Positions 1-5,169 are shown, counted from the first letter of the stretch. The stretch: DNA of 6,394 bases from Modestobacter sp. (GCA_025966175.1 JAOPVN010000385.1:1-6394); one strand, 5' to 3'. Notes: generated by a model from the letters alone, not told the origin. Program-made: numbers and translations.

Positions 1-121
1 GGCCCGCGTGCGACCGCGAGCGGGCCGCTGGCGGAGCTCCTGCGCTGTCGGACGGTGCCTCGACCAGGTCGGCGTGCGCGCGCAGCGCGGCCCGCAGGCG
101 CGCCTCCACGTCCTCAACCAC
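1..121 (-). CDS. N-terminus of a gene coupled to the sigma factor (partial, cut by window edge)
   Basis: Only the first 40 codons are inside the window. The frame reads VVEDVEARLRAALRAHADLV and then a Pro/Ala/Ser/Arg-rich stretch, with no stop before the edge. I chose the GTG at 121-119 because a GGGAGGT Shine-Dalgarno sequence lies about 5 nt upstream. The in-frame GTG at 127 overlaps that site, and the GTG at 109 is too far from it. The start lies inside the end of the sigma factor gene (8-nt overlap, 114-121), so the two are probably translationally coupled. In actinobacteria, proteins beginning with this 'LEARLRAALRARAD' type of helix often follow SigE-family sigma genes and continue into a single-pass membrane or anti-sigma-like protein. 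The function here is inferred from position only, because the diagnostic part is missing. Confidence 0.6.
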   Translation of the reverse strand, partial: MVEDVEARLRAALRAHADLVEAPSDSAGAPPAARSRSHAG

Positions 122-632
122 GAGCACCTCCCAGCTGCTGCGCCAAGGCGGACAGGCCGCGGGAGGCGCTGGACTTGACCGTTCCCCGGGCCACCCCGAG
201 GGCCTCGGCGATCTCCGCCTCGCTCAGTTCCGACCAGTAGCGCAGCACCAGCACCTCGCGTTGCCGCCGGGGCAGTCGCCGCAGCGCCCGCACCACCTCC
301 CGGTGTTCGTCGGCGAGCAGCACCGCGAGGTCCACCGGCGGGGCCTGCCCGAGGTCACCGAGCCAGGCGTACCGCCGGGCCACGCTCCGCCGGCGGTGCA
401 GCGACCGGGCAGCGTTGATCACCGACGTCCGCAGGTAGCCGGCCGCGGCGGCGGGGTCCACCGCGTGCCAGCGGCGCTGCAGCGCGACGAAGGCGTCCTG
501 GACGACGTCCTCGGCCACCGCGCTGTCGTCGGTGAGCAGTACGGCCAGCCGCAGGAGTGGGAGCCGCTGCGACCGGTAGAGCCCGACGAGCGCGTCGTCC
601 CACTCCACCTCTGCGACCGACGGCTGGTCCAC
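114..632 (-). CDS. SigE-family ECF RNA polymerase sigma factor (172 aa)
   Basis: This is a cytoplasmic transcription initiation factor that directs RNA polymerase to a small regulon. It has the two-domain layout of group IV sigma factors. Region 2 (about residues 14-82) contains DSAVAEDVVQDAFVALQRRW and the promoter-melting segment up to LHRRR. Region 4 (about 110-163) contains RALRRLPRRQREVLVLRY and the helix-turn-helix AEIAEALGVARGTVKSSASR. The length fits the small SigE family of 165-180 residues. I chose the GTG at 632-630 because AGGAGAG lies about 9 nt upstream and the protein then begins in the usual family position. An in-frame GTG at 725 would add 31 low-complexity residues without a good ribosome site. 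The next gene starts inside this one, suggesting a sigma/partner pair. A possible autoregulatory ECF promoter lies at 694-723. Family identity is firm, but the signal it responds to is unknown. Confidence 0.93.
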   Translation of the reverse strand: MDQPSVAEVEWDDALVGLYRSQRLPLLRLAVLLTDDSAVAEDVVQDAFVALQRRWHAVDPAAAAGYLRTSVINAARSLHRRRSVARRYAWLGDLGQAPPVDLAVLLADEHREVVRALRRLPRRQREVLVLRYWSELSEAEIAEALGVARGTVKSSASRGLSALAQQLGGARG

Positions 633-693
633 GCGCCCCGCCTCTCCTGCCCTGGGCGTCAGCGACGGGCACCAGGCACCCGGCCACCACCAG

Positions 694-723
694 GGAGACG
701 CCCGCCGATGGTCCGAGGTTGAC
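694..723 (-). promoter_or_regulatory. Candidate ECF-type promoter of the sigma factor gene
   Basis: On the minus strand GTCAACC (723-717) is followed, after 16 nt, by CGTCTCC (700-694). An AAC core in the -35 region and CGTC/CGTT in the -10 region with this spacing is the general pattern recognised by ECF sigma factors, which often transcribe their own gene. The predicted leader to the GTG at 632 would be about 55-60 nt. The elements are short and degenerate, so this is a suggestion only. Confidence 0.3.
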
Positions 724-731
724 ACGATCCG

Positions 732-750
732 CCGTGCTCGACCAGCACGG
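732..750. terminator. 7-bp inverted repeat between the binding-protein-like gene and the sigma gene
   Basis: CCGTGCT (732-738) and AGCACGG (744-750) pair perfectly around the loop CGACC. The repeat lies about 80 nt past the stop of the 829-1821 gene and directly upstream of the candidate sigma promoter. There is no T-tract, so it could be a factor-assisted terminator of the upstream gene or an operator for the sigma gene. The rest of the 633-828 gap shows nothing else that I can support. Confidence 0.35.
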
Positions 751-828
751 TGCGCACCCGGACCGCCCGCGGGCTCGCCGCCCTGCACGCGCACCTGCGC
801 CCTGGCAGCGAGACGGCCGAGCGCGGGC

Positions 829-1821
829 TCAGATGACGAAGGACTCCGTCGCCTCGACCGCGAACAGCTCGGCCGGCTCCATGAGCCGCCGGGACAGCCC
901 CTGCTCGTGGTGGTACCGCAGGAAGGTCGCGAGGGTGTCGGTGTTCTCCGCCAGCCCATAGGACCAGTAGTCCTCTCCCATCAACGCCTTGGCCTGCTCG
1001 AGGTCCTGGTTGAGCCAGGGCAGCATGAACCGCAGCGCCGAGGCGTCGTAGAGGTCCGCGAACGCCTCACGCTTGGCCTGCAGGAGCGCCTTGTAGAGCG
1101 ACTGGGCGACCCAGGGGTGCTGCTCGTAGACGTCCCGCCGCAGGGCGACCACGTGCATGATCGGGAAGATGCCGGTGGCGGCGAAGTACTCCTTCTCCGC
1201 GGCGACGGCATCCGGGAAGACCCGCCGCACCCGCGGGTCGCCCTGCGCGAACGGCGAGGGGATGCGCGGGCTGTAGAGGGCGTCGATCTCCCCGGTGACC
1301 AGCAGCTGGGACAGCGTTGCGCCCTCCGGGATCCGGTCGACCTGGGCGCGCCCACGAAGGTCCACCGCCGCCTTCTCGATCCGACCGGGCGTCTCCTGGC
1401 CGCCGGTGACGTAGCGGACCGAGTCGACCGGGACGCCGTGCCGGTCGGCCAGGATGCCGCGCTGCCAGACCCCGGCGGTCAGCTGGAACTCCGGCGTCCC
1501 CACGACCTTGCCGCGCAGGTCCTCGGGCCCGGAGATGCCCGCGTCGGCGTGGCAGTAGATCCCCCCGTGCCGGAACATCCGCGAGGTGAACACCGGCAGC
1601 GCCATGAACGGGGCCGGATCGGTCTGCAGGGACAGAACGTAGGACGACAGGGACATCTCGGCCACCTCGAACTCCCGGTGCCGCATCATCCGGAAGAACG
1701 TCTCCTCCACCGGGAGCCGCAGGTAGTTCAGCTCGATGCCGTCGGGGCGGATCGTCCCCTCGGCGAGGGCGCGGGTGCGGTCGTAGTCACCGCACGCGAA
1801 CGTCAGGTTCAGTCGGGCCAT
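829..1821 (-). CDS. 4,5-dihydroxyphthalate decarboxylase-like protein with periplasmic-binding fold (330 aa)
   Basis: The protein resembles the family annotated either as 4,5-dihydroxyphthalate decarboxylase (Pht5-like) or as NMT1-like ABC substrate-binding protein. Recognisable blocks are FACGDYDRTRAL (8-19), EMSLSSYV (55-62), DLRGKVVGTPEFQLTAGVW (101-119), GEIDALYSPR (177-186), GIFPIMHVV (217-225), RYHHEQGLS (302-310) and the C-terminal ESFVI. The length is normal and nothing suggests breakage. The ATG at 1821 has GGGAGGT about 8 nt upstream. There is no signal peptide or lipobox, so the protein should be cytosolic, which favours an enzyme or soluble ligand sensor over an exported binding protein. 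No ABC permease, ATPase or aromatic-ring pathway gene adjoins it, so a role in phthalate breakdown is not supported by context. Family placement is confident, while substrate and reaction are unknown. Confidence 0.85.
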   Translation of the reverse strand: MARLNLTFACGDYDRTRALAEGTIRPDGIELNYLRLPVEETFFRMMRHREFEVAEMSLSSYVLSLQTDPAPFMALPVFTSRMFRHGGIYCHADAGISGPEDLRGKVVGTPEFQLTAGVWQRGILADRHGVPVDSVRYVTGGQETPGRIEKAAVDLRGRAQVDRIPEGATLSQLLVTGEIDALYSPRIPSPFAQGDPRVRRVFPDAVAAEKEYFAATGIFPIMHVVALRRDVYEQHPWVAQSLYKALLQAKREAFADLYDASALRFMLPWLNQDLEQAKALMGEDYWSYGLAENTDTLATFLRYHHEQGLSRRLMEPAELFAVEATESFVI

Positions 1822-1862
1822 GGTCGCCTACCTCCCGCAGCACGGAGCTGCACATCCGCACG

Positions 1863-1901
1863 GGGTGGACCCGTCGGCCGATGCCGGTCTCGGGTCCACC
1901 C
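1863..1901 (-). promoter_or_regulatory. Perfect 11-bp stem-loop upstream of the decarboxylase-like gene
   Basis: GGGTGGACCCG (1863-1873) and CGGGTCCACCC (1891-1901) are exact inverse complements around a 17-nt loop. The loop holds a further CGGC/GCCG mini-stem with a CGAT tetraloop. The structure ends about 41 nt before the ATG at 1821 and about 70 nt after the acVLRF1 stop at 1971. A weak -10-like TAGGGT lies just upstream (1918-1913, minus strand), which would place the hairpin at the very 5' end of the transcript. With no U-tract, it could be a terminator of acVLRF1, a 5' stabilising or regulatory RNA structure, or a DNA operator. A smaller repeat GCAGC/GCTGC follows close to the ribosome site. 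Confidence 0.5.
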
Positions 1902-1970
1902 GGACCGCGCCCACCCTAGGGGGCGACCAGCACTTTCCCGCTCGGATCGCGGGGCCGGCCAGGCGCACGA

Positions 1971-2636
1971 TCAGGCGCGGTCCCCGGGCTCCACGATGTG
2001 CACCCGCACCGCCCGGAACTGGGCGGGGGTCTCCAGCAGCACGGCCTTCATCGGCTCCCCGACGTCCAGCGGCCCGAGCCGGGGCAGTGCCTCCAGCGCG
2101 CGCAGGCGCGGGTCGGCGAGCACCTCGGCGACCAGACCGCGGTCACCTCCGGTGGCCAGCGCGTCCAGCGTGGGTGCGTGCGGCAGCAGCACCCGGGCGA
2201 CGGTGTCGACGGTGGACGTGACGACGGCGTCGGTCTGGTTGCCGCGACGCCGGGCGAACCGCTGCTGCGACCAGCCACCGGCGGCGGTGCGGCCCTGCAC
2301 CTGCCGGGAGTCGACCTTGGAGACGACGAGCTGCGCGCCGGCGAACACCCCGACCGCCCAGCGACCCCGCCGGACCAGCAGCACCCCCGTCCGTCGCGGG
2401 GTCCTCGCCGCCGCGGTGAAGGCGGTCAGCGGCGCGGCCCCCGGCGTCCAGCCGTAGGGCGCGGTCAGGGTGAGGGTCGTGGTGTCCTCGCAGGTGAGAG
2501 CCACCACGTCGTCCTGCACCCGGACGTCGGTGAACCGGCCGTGCCGCTCGGCGACGCCGTCCAGCCAGCGGTCCAGCCGCTCGGGGACGACGCCGAGCAC
2601 CCGGCCACCGCCGGCAGCGGGGCGGGGTGACGTCAC
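1971..2636 (-). CDS. acVLRF1-family peptidyl-tRNA hydrolase (221 aa)
   Basis: This belongs to the actinobacterial branch of the VLRF1 release-factor-like domain (relatives of eukaryotic Vms1/ANKZF1), thought to free nascent chains from tRNA on stalled large ribosomal subunits. After an N-terminal GGGR...PERLDRWL block (9-25), the catalytic loop is GRTAAGGWSQQRFARRRGNQ (115-134). G121-W-S-Q124 matches the GxxQ arrangement of the family, making Gln124 the candidate catalytic residue, followed by the basic RFARRR patch. A C-terminal helical section (155-205) contains EPMKAVLLETP. I chose the GTG at 2636 because the conserved N-terminus starts within a few residues. An upstream extension to 2921 only shadows the rhodanese gene. 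No clear Shine-Dalgarno sequence is present, and a TGCAAT box 9 nt before the GTG hints at a leaderless start. It lies 62 nt after the rhodanese stop and may be a separate transcription unit. Confidence 0.85.
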   Translation of the reverse strand: MTSPRPAAGGGRVLGVVPERLDRWLDGVAERHGRFTDVRVQDDVVALTCEDTTTLTLTAPYGWTPGAAPLTAFTAAARTPRRTGVLLVRRGRWAVGVFAGAQLVVSKVDSRQVQGRTAAGGWSQQRFARRRGNQTDAVVTSTVDTVARVLLPHAPTLDALATGGDRGLVAEVLADPRLRALEALPRLGPLDVGEPMKAVLLETPAQFRAVRVHIVEPGDRA

Positions 2637-2637
2637 C
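2626..2637. promoter_or_regulatory. 12-bp palindrome across the acVLRF1 start codon
   Basis: GGTGACGTCACC is a perfect palindrome that contains the GTG start codon at 2636-2634. A symmetric site at a start codon, or at the transcription start if the gene is leaderless, could be a repressor operator. It could also be chance in GC-rich DNA, and I do not recognise a specific regulator. Confidence 0.2.
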
Positions 2638-2659
2638 GGGCGAGCATTGCAGCACCCGC

Positions 2660-2678
2660 GGCCGGGTCGCACCCGGCC
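2660..2678 (-). terminator. GC-rich hairpin after the cysteine dioxygenase-rhodanese unit
   Basis: GGCCGGGT (2660-2667) and ACCCGGCC (2671-2678) form a perfect 8-bp stem with a 3-nt loop, starting 20 nt after the rhodanese stop codon at 2699. There is no U-tract. Strong GC hairpins without U-tracts are common at actinobacterial 3' ends, so this is the likely end of the 3130-3874 unit. It could instead be a structure in the acVLRF1 leader. Confidence 0.45.
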
Positions 2679-2698
2679 CGCCCGCCTCGGGTCCCTTC

Positions 2699-3133
2699 TC
2701 AGGGGGCGGTGATCGGTCCTGTGCCGCGGACCATCGGCAGGCCGACCGCCACCCAGGCGTGGAACCCGCCGACGACGTCGGTCGCCCGGTGCAGCCCCAG
2801 CGAGCGCAGCGCATCGGCGGCCAGGCTGGAGGTGTACCCCTCCGAGCACAGGACGACGACCTCCACGTCGTAGCCGGTGGCCTGCGGCAGGCGGGCGTCG
2901 CTGGCCGGGTCGAAGCGCCACTCCAGGACGTTGCGCTCGACGACGAGTGCACCGGGGACCGAGCCTTCGACGGCACGCTGGGCCGCCGGCCGGATGTCCA
3001 CCAGCACCGCCCCCGAGGCCACCCGGGTCGCGGCCTCAAGCGGGCCCAGCCGCCGCAGCCGGGACCGGGCGTCGGCCAACAGCTCGTCGACGCTGCGGGC
3101 GCCGGCCGGGCGGATCGCGGTCAGCGTGCTCAC
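2699..3133 (-). CDS. Single-domain rhodanese-like sulfurtransferase (144 aa)
   Basis: A cytoplasmic rhodanese-fold protein, expected to carry or transfer sulfane sulfur through a persulfide on its active-site cysteine. After a short N-terminal helix (SVDELLADARSRLRRL, 14-29) the domain runs from about residue 33 to 138. It contains GAVLVDIRP (41-49), GSVPGALVVERNVLEWR (57-73), the active-site loop CSEGYTSS (96-103, Cys96 nucleophile) and the closing VVGGFHAWVAVGLP (120-133). The six-residue loop is of the sulfurtransferase type rather than the longer phosphatase type. Translation starts at a GTG (3133-3131) overlapping the TGA of the upstream cysteine dioxygenase by 4 nt, so the two are almost certainly co-transcribed and coupled. 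That pairing suggests handling of sulfur species linked to cysteine or thiol oxidation. The physiological sulfur donor and acceptor cannot be read from the sequence. Confidence 0.92.
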   Translation of the reverse strand: MSTLTAIRPAGARSVDELLADARSRLRRLGPLEAATRVASGAVLVDIRPAAQRAVEGSVPGALVVERNVLEWRFDPASDARLPQATGYDVEVVVLCSEGYTSSLAADALRSLGLHRATDVVGGFHAWVAVGLPMVRGTGPITAP

Positions 3134-3684
3134 CAGTCGACCCCCGCCCGCTCGGTGCCGGTGCGGACGAGCGCGCCGCGCTCGACCCGGTAGGTGTTCA
3201 TCCAGCGCAGCGCCGGCGCGTACACGTGCAGGCTGACCGCCGGCTCGGCCAGTGTGTTCGTCACCTGGTGGACGTAGTGCGCGCCGAAGTAGCGCACCCG
3301 CCCGGCGGCCAGGTCGGTGGTGCTCTGGTGCACCGCCTCGCGGACCCGGGCGGCGATCACCCGTTCGGTCAGCGTGCCGCGGGCCACGGCGAAAGCGCCC
3401 GCGGCGCTGCCGTGGTCGTGCACGTCGGTGCCCTGGCCGGGCAGCCAGGACAGCAGCCAGATCTGCGCGTCGGCCAGCTCGGCGTGCAGCGAGGGGTCGA
3501 GGACGGCGGCGGCAGCCGCCGGGTCGATCAGGGAGGTCCAGCGACTCTCCTCGCGGTACTCGACGAGGGGTGCCCAGAGCTCGGTGTGCAGGGTCAGGGC
3601 GACCGCGAGCGCGGCGGCGCCACTGGGTCGGCGGGCGGGGGCGTCGGCGGGCGTGGGGCCGGCGATCAGGGACGAGCGGGTCAT
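3130..3684 (-). CDS. Cysteine dioxygenase-family thiol dioxygenase (184 aa)
   Basis: A cupin-fold non-haem iron enzyme of the family that oxidises L-cysteine to cysteine sulfinate with O2. The three-histidine iron site is visible: His89 and His91 in VHDHGSAAGAF and His139 in YVHQV. The second-shell Ser-His-Tyr triad appears as Ser151-His153-Tyr155 in SLHVYAP. The position of the mammalian crosslink cysteine is Gly96, as is common in bacteria. Arg48 in SRWTSLI is a plausible carboxylate-binding residue, which would favour cysteine over 3-mercaptopropionate, but the alignment there is uncertain. The first 25 residues are Ala/Pro-rich and probably disordered. The ATG at 3684 has GAGGA 7 nt upstream. 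The gene is preceded by a Cys-containing leader peptide and attenuator-like structures (3718-3838) and overlaps the rhodanese gene by 4 nt. Other thiol dioxygenase specificities remain possible. Confidence 0.9.
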   Translation of the reverse strand: MTRSSLIAGPTPADAPARRPSGAAALAVALTLHTELWAPLVEYREESRWTSLIDPAAAAAVLDPSLHAELADAQIWLLSWLPGQGTDVHDHGSAAGAFAVARGTLTERVIAARVREAVHQSTTDLAAGRVRYFGAHYVHQVTNTLAEPAVSLHVYAPALRWMNTYRVERGALVRTGTERAGVDW

Positions 3685-3717
3685 CGGGGTGTCCTCGGTG
3701 CAGGGCGCAGCTCTCCC

Positions 3718-3757
3718 GGGACGAGGGGGTGCGCGGGGGTGTCGGGCGGGAGCGGGG
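3718..3757 (-). promoter_or_regulatory. C-rich, G-poor leader RNA resembling a Rho loading site
   Basis: Between the leader-peptide stop and the cysteine dioxygenase ribosome site the transcript has 28 C and 6 G in 40 nt, the C>G bias expected of a Rho utilisation site. A weak pairing of CTCCCG with CGGGAG (3747-3752 with 3713-3718) could fold around part of it. The stretch lies exactly where ribosomes completing or stalling in the leader peptide would expose or cover it. Its role is inferred. C-runs are also frequent by chance in such DNA. Confidence 0.35.
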
Positions 3758-3838
3758 TCAGCGCGCCGGACAGAGCGCGCTGGCGACCCGGAGCAGGTCG
3801 ACGGCGCACCGGCGGTGCAGCTCCAACGAGTAGGACAC
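3758..3838 (-). CDS. Cys-containing regulatory leader peptide (26 aa, probably leaderless)
   Basis: This small frame encodes VSYSLELHRRC followed by AVDLLRVASALCPAR and a TGA at 3758. It matches, from memory, the actinobacterial 'putative leader peptide' pattern (R/H)RxxVDLxRVASAxC found ahead of sulfur-metabolism genes. Short cysteine-bearing uORFs that sense cysteine by translation are known in mycobacteria. The cysteines are Cys11 (codon 3808-3806) and Cys23 (codon 3772-3770). No Shine-Dalgarno sequence precedes the GTG at 3838, but a -35/-10 pair places the transcription start at or next to that GTG, so I chose it as a leaderless start. In-frame ATG 3880 and TTG 3874 lie upstream of or inside that promoter. 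The stop is 73 nt before the cysteine dioxygenase ATG, and the last codons form a hairpin. The peptide probably acts in cis through ribosome position rather than as a protein. Confidence 0.75.
   Translation of the reverse strand: MSYSLELHRRCAVDLLRVASALCPAR
3759..3782 (-). promoter_or_regulatory. Hairpin spanning the end of the leader peptide (attenuator candidate)
   Basis: On the transcript CAGCGCGC (3782-3775) pairs perfectly with GCGCGCTG (3766-3759) around an 8-nt loop, TCTGTCCG, that contains the last cysteine codon. The 3' arm runs into the UGA stop codon. A ribosome finishing the leader would melt this stem, while one stalled at the earlier cysteine codon (3808-3806) could leave it free to fold. 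This is the geometry expected of translation-dependent control, but the regulatory role is inferred. Confidence 0.5.
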
Positions 3839-3845
3839 GCGGACG

Positions 3846-3874
3846 ATCAGACCAGCCCGGCCAATCCGCGTCAA
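3846..3874 (-). promoter_or_regulatory. Housekeeping-type promoter of the leader/cysteine dioxygenase unit
   Basis: TTGACG (3874-3869, five of six matches to the -35 consensus) and TCTGAT (3851-3846, four of six to TATAAT) are separated by exactly 17 nt. The -10 box ends 7 nt before the GTG at 3838, so the predicted start of transcription coincides with the start codon of the leader peptide. It lies 26 nt beyond the MFS stop codon, with no terminator between, so some readthrough from the MFS gene is possible. Confidence 0.6.
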
Positions 3875-3899
3875 GTCCATCGGGTTGATGAGCTTTGTG

Positions 3900-5114
3900 T
3901 CAGTGCGCCAACGTTGCGGTCTGCGCGTGCTCGGCGGGGACGTGCAGGCACCGCTGCCCCAGCCCGACGACGATCGCCGCGGTGCCGGCCGCGACCGTGG
4001 CCACCAGGAAGCTGGCGTTGGCCCCGACGGCGTCGACGATCTTCCCGGAGACCGAAGCACCGATCGCCACCCCCAGGGCCAGCGCGGTGCCGATCCAGGT
4101 GAACGCCTCGGTGACCGCCGCGCGGGGCACGAGGACCTCGGCGAGGGTGAAGGCACTGATCAGCGACGGCGACACGGCCACCCCGGCCAGCACCACCAGC
4201 GGCAACATCAGCCACAGGCTGCCGACCAGCGTCAACGGCAGGGTGAGCAGGGTCATCAGGAGCAGCGCGAACACCAGGCGGTGCCGCAGCCGCACCCGCC
4301 AGTGCACGGTGCCCCAGCCGATCCCGGCGACCATCGACCCGGCGGCCAGCCCGGCGATCAGCAGCCCGGACAGCGACCGGGCCCCCACCTCGTCGGCGAA
4401 CGCGACGAGCGCGATCTCCAGCGTCCCCAGGATCGCGCCGACCGCGGCGCCGACGACGAACAGCACGCGCAGGCCGCGCACCCGCATCGCCGACGGCCCG
4501 CGACGGTGCTCGCGGGGGGCCGGCGGTGGCTCGGTCCGGCGCTGCGCCGCGAACAGCAGGCTGCCCACGGTGGCCAGGGTGAACGCGGTGACGACGCCGG
4601 AGGTGGTGTGCCCGGTGGTGGACAGGAAGGTGACCAGCACCGGCCCGACGATGAACACGAACTCGTCGACCACCGACTCCATGGCCAGCGCGGTCGGCAG
4701 CCGTGGAGTGCCGCGCAGCAGGTGCGTCCAGCGGACCCGGATCATCGACGCGACCGGGGGCAGGCTCGCGCCGGCCACCCCGGCGGCGACGAACACCGTC
4801 CACAACGGCCAGCCGTCACGGACCGAGAACAGGAACACGAACCCGGAGACGACGAACACCGCGAGCACCGACAGCAGCACCCGGCGCTGGGCGTGGGTGT
4901 CGGCCAGCCGTCCGATGACCGGCCCGGAGACGGCGGTGGTGATCGCGCCGACCGCGGCGACCGCGCCACCCAGACCGTAGGAGCCGGTCTCGGACTGGAC
5001 CAGCAGCACGCTGCCCAGACCCACCATCGACAACGGCAGTCGGCCGATGAACGCCGCCATCACCATCGGCAGGGCGTGCGGGGTCCGCAGCACGTGCAGA
5101 TAGGGATTGGGCAC
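3900..5114 (-). CDS. MFS transporter (404 aa)
   Basis: An integral membrane secondary transporter with about 12 hydrophobic segments in two halves, separated by a polar, charged loop at residues 191-215 (QRRTEPPPAPREHRRG...). A loop 2-3 motif A-like sequence GRLADTHAQRR (68-78) follows the second membrane segment. The N-terminus NPYLHVLRTPHALP...GRLPLSMVGLG matches what I remember of actinobacterial MFS proteins that begin with NPYLxVLRxP. I therefore chose the GTG at 5114-5112, which has GGAG 11 nt upstream. The frame stays open to a GTG at 5186, adding 24 polar residues, and a -10-like TAGCGT at 5175-5170 would cut through that extension. The substrate cannot be deduced, because no conserved substrate signature is visible. 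The neighbours do not specify a cargo, although export of sulfur metabolites is imaginable given the following cysteine dioxygenase unit. Confidence 0.88.
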   Translation of the reverse strand: MPNPYLHVLRTPHALPMVMAAFIGRLPLSMVGLGSVLLVQSETGSYGLGGAVAAVGAITTAVSGPVIGRLADTHAQRRVLLSVLAVFVVSGFVFLFSVRDGWPLWTVFVAAGVAGASLPPVASMIRVRWTHLLRGTPRLPTALAMESVVDEFVFIVGPVLVTFLSTTGHTTSGVVTAFTLATVGSLLFAAQRRTEPPPAPREHRRGPSAMRVRGLRVLFVVGAAVGAILGTLEIALVAFADEVGARSLSGLLIAGLAAGSMVAGIGWGTVHWRVRLRHRLVFALLLMTLLTLPLTLVGSLWLMLPLVVLAGVAVSPSLISAFTLAEVLVPRAAVTEAFTWIGTALALGVAIGASVSGKIVDAVGANASFLVATVAAGTAAIVVGLGQRCLHVPAEHAQTATLAH

Positions 5115-5169
5115 GAGCGGACTGACTCCGTCATGGGGAAGTGCGCCCCGGGGTAGGTGCGCCGCCGTC

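Noticed and set aside
633..959. Upstream extension of the sigma factor frame
   Set aside because: It runs into the 829-1821 coding region, lacks a ribosome site, and the sigma family N-terminus starts at 632.
1756..1853. Short minus-strand frame starting MCSSVLRE overlapping the ATG at 1821
   Set aside because: One early Cys codon recalls sulfur leader peptides, but there is no family signature, and it overlaps the gene's own ribosome site and start.
907..2457. 516-codon open frame on the plus strand
   Set aside because: It lies antisense to three recognisable minus-strand genes and its translation shows no domain, only composition typical of a GC-rich shadow frame.
2637..2921. N-terminal extension of the acVLRF1 frame
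   Set aside because: It overlaps the rhodanese gene out of frame and has Arg/Gly/Pro shadow composition. The family start is at 2636.
3839..4156. Longer version of the leader-peptide frame starting inside the MFS gene
   Set aside because: The extra part is the shadow of the MFS coding strand, and the promoter at 3846-3874 makes GTG 3838 the sensible start.
3885..5156. 423-codon plus-strand frame opposite the MFS gene
   Set aside because: Translation is Gln/Asp/His/Arg-rich and repetitive, the antisense image of a hydrophobic transporter, with no family resemblance.
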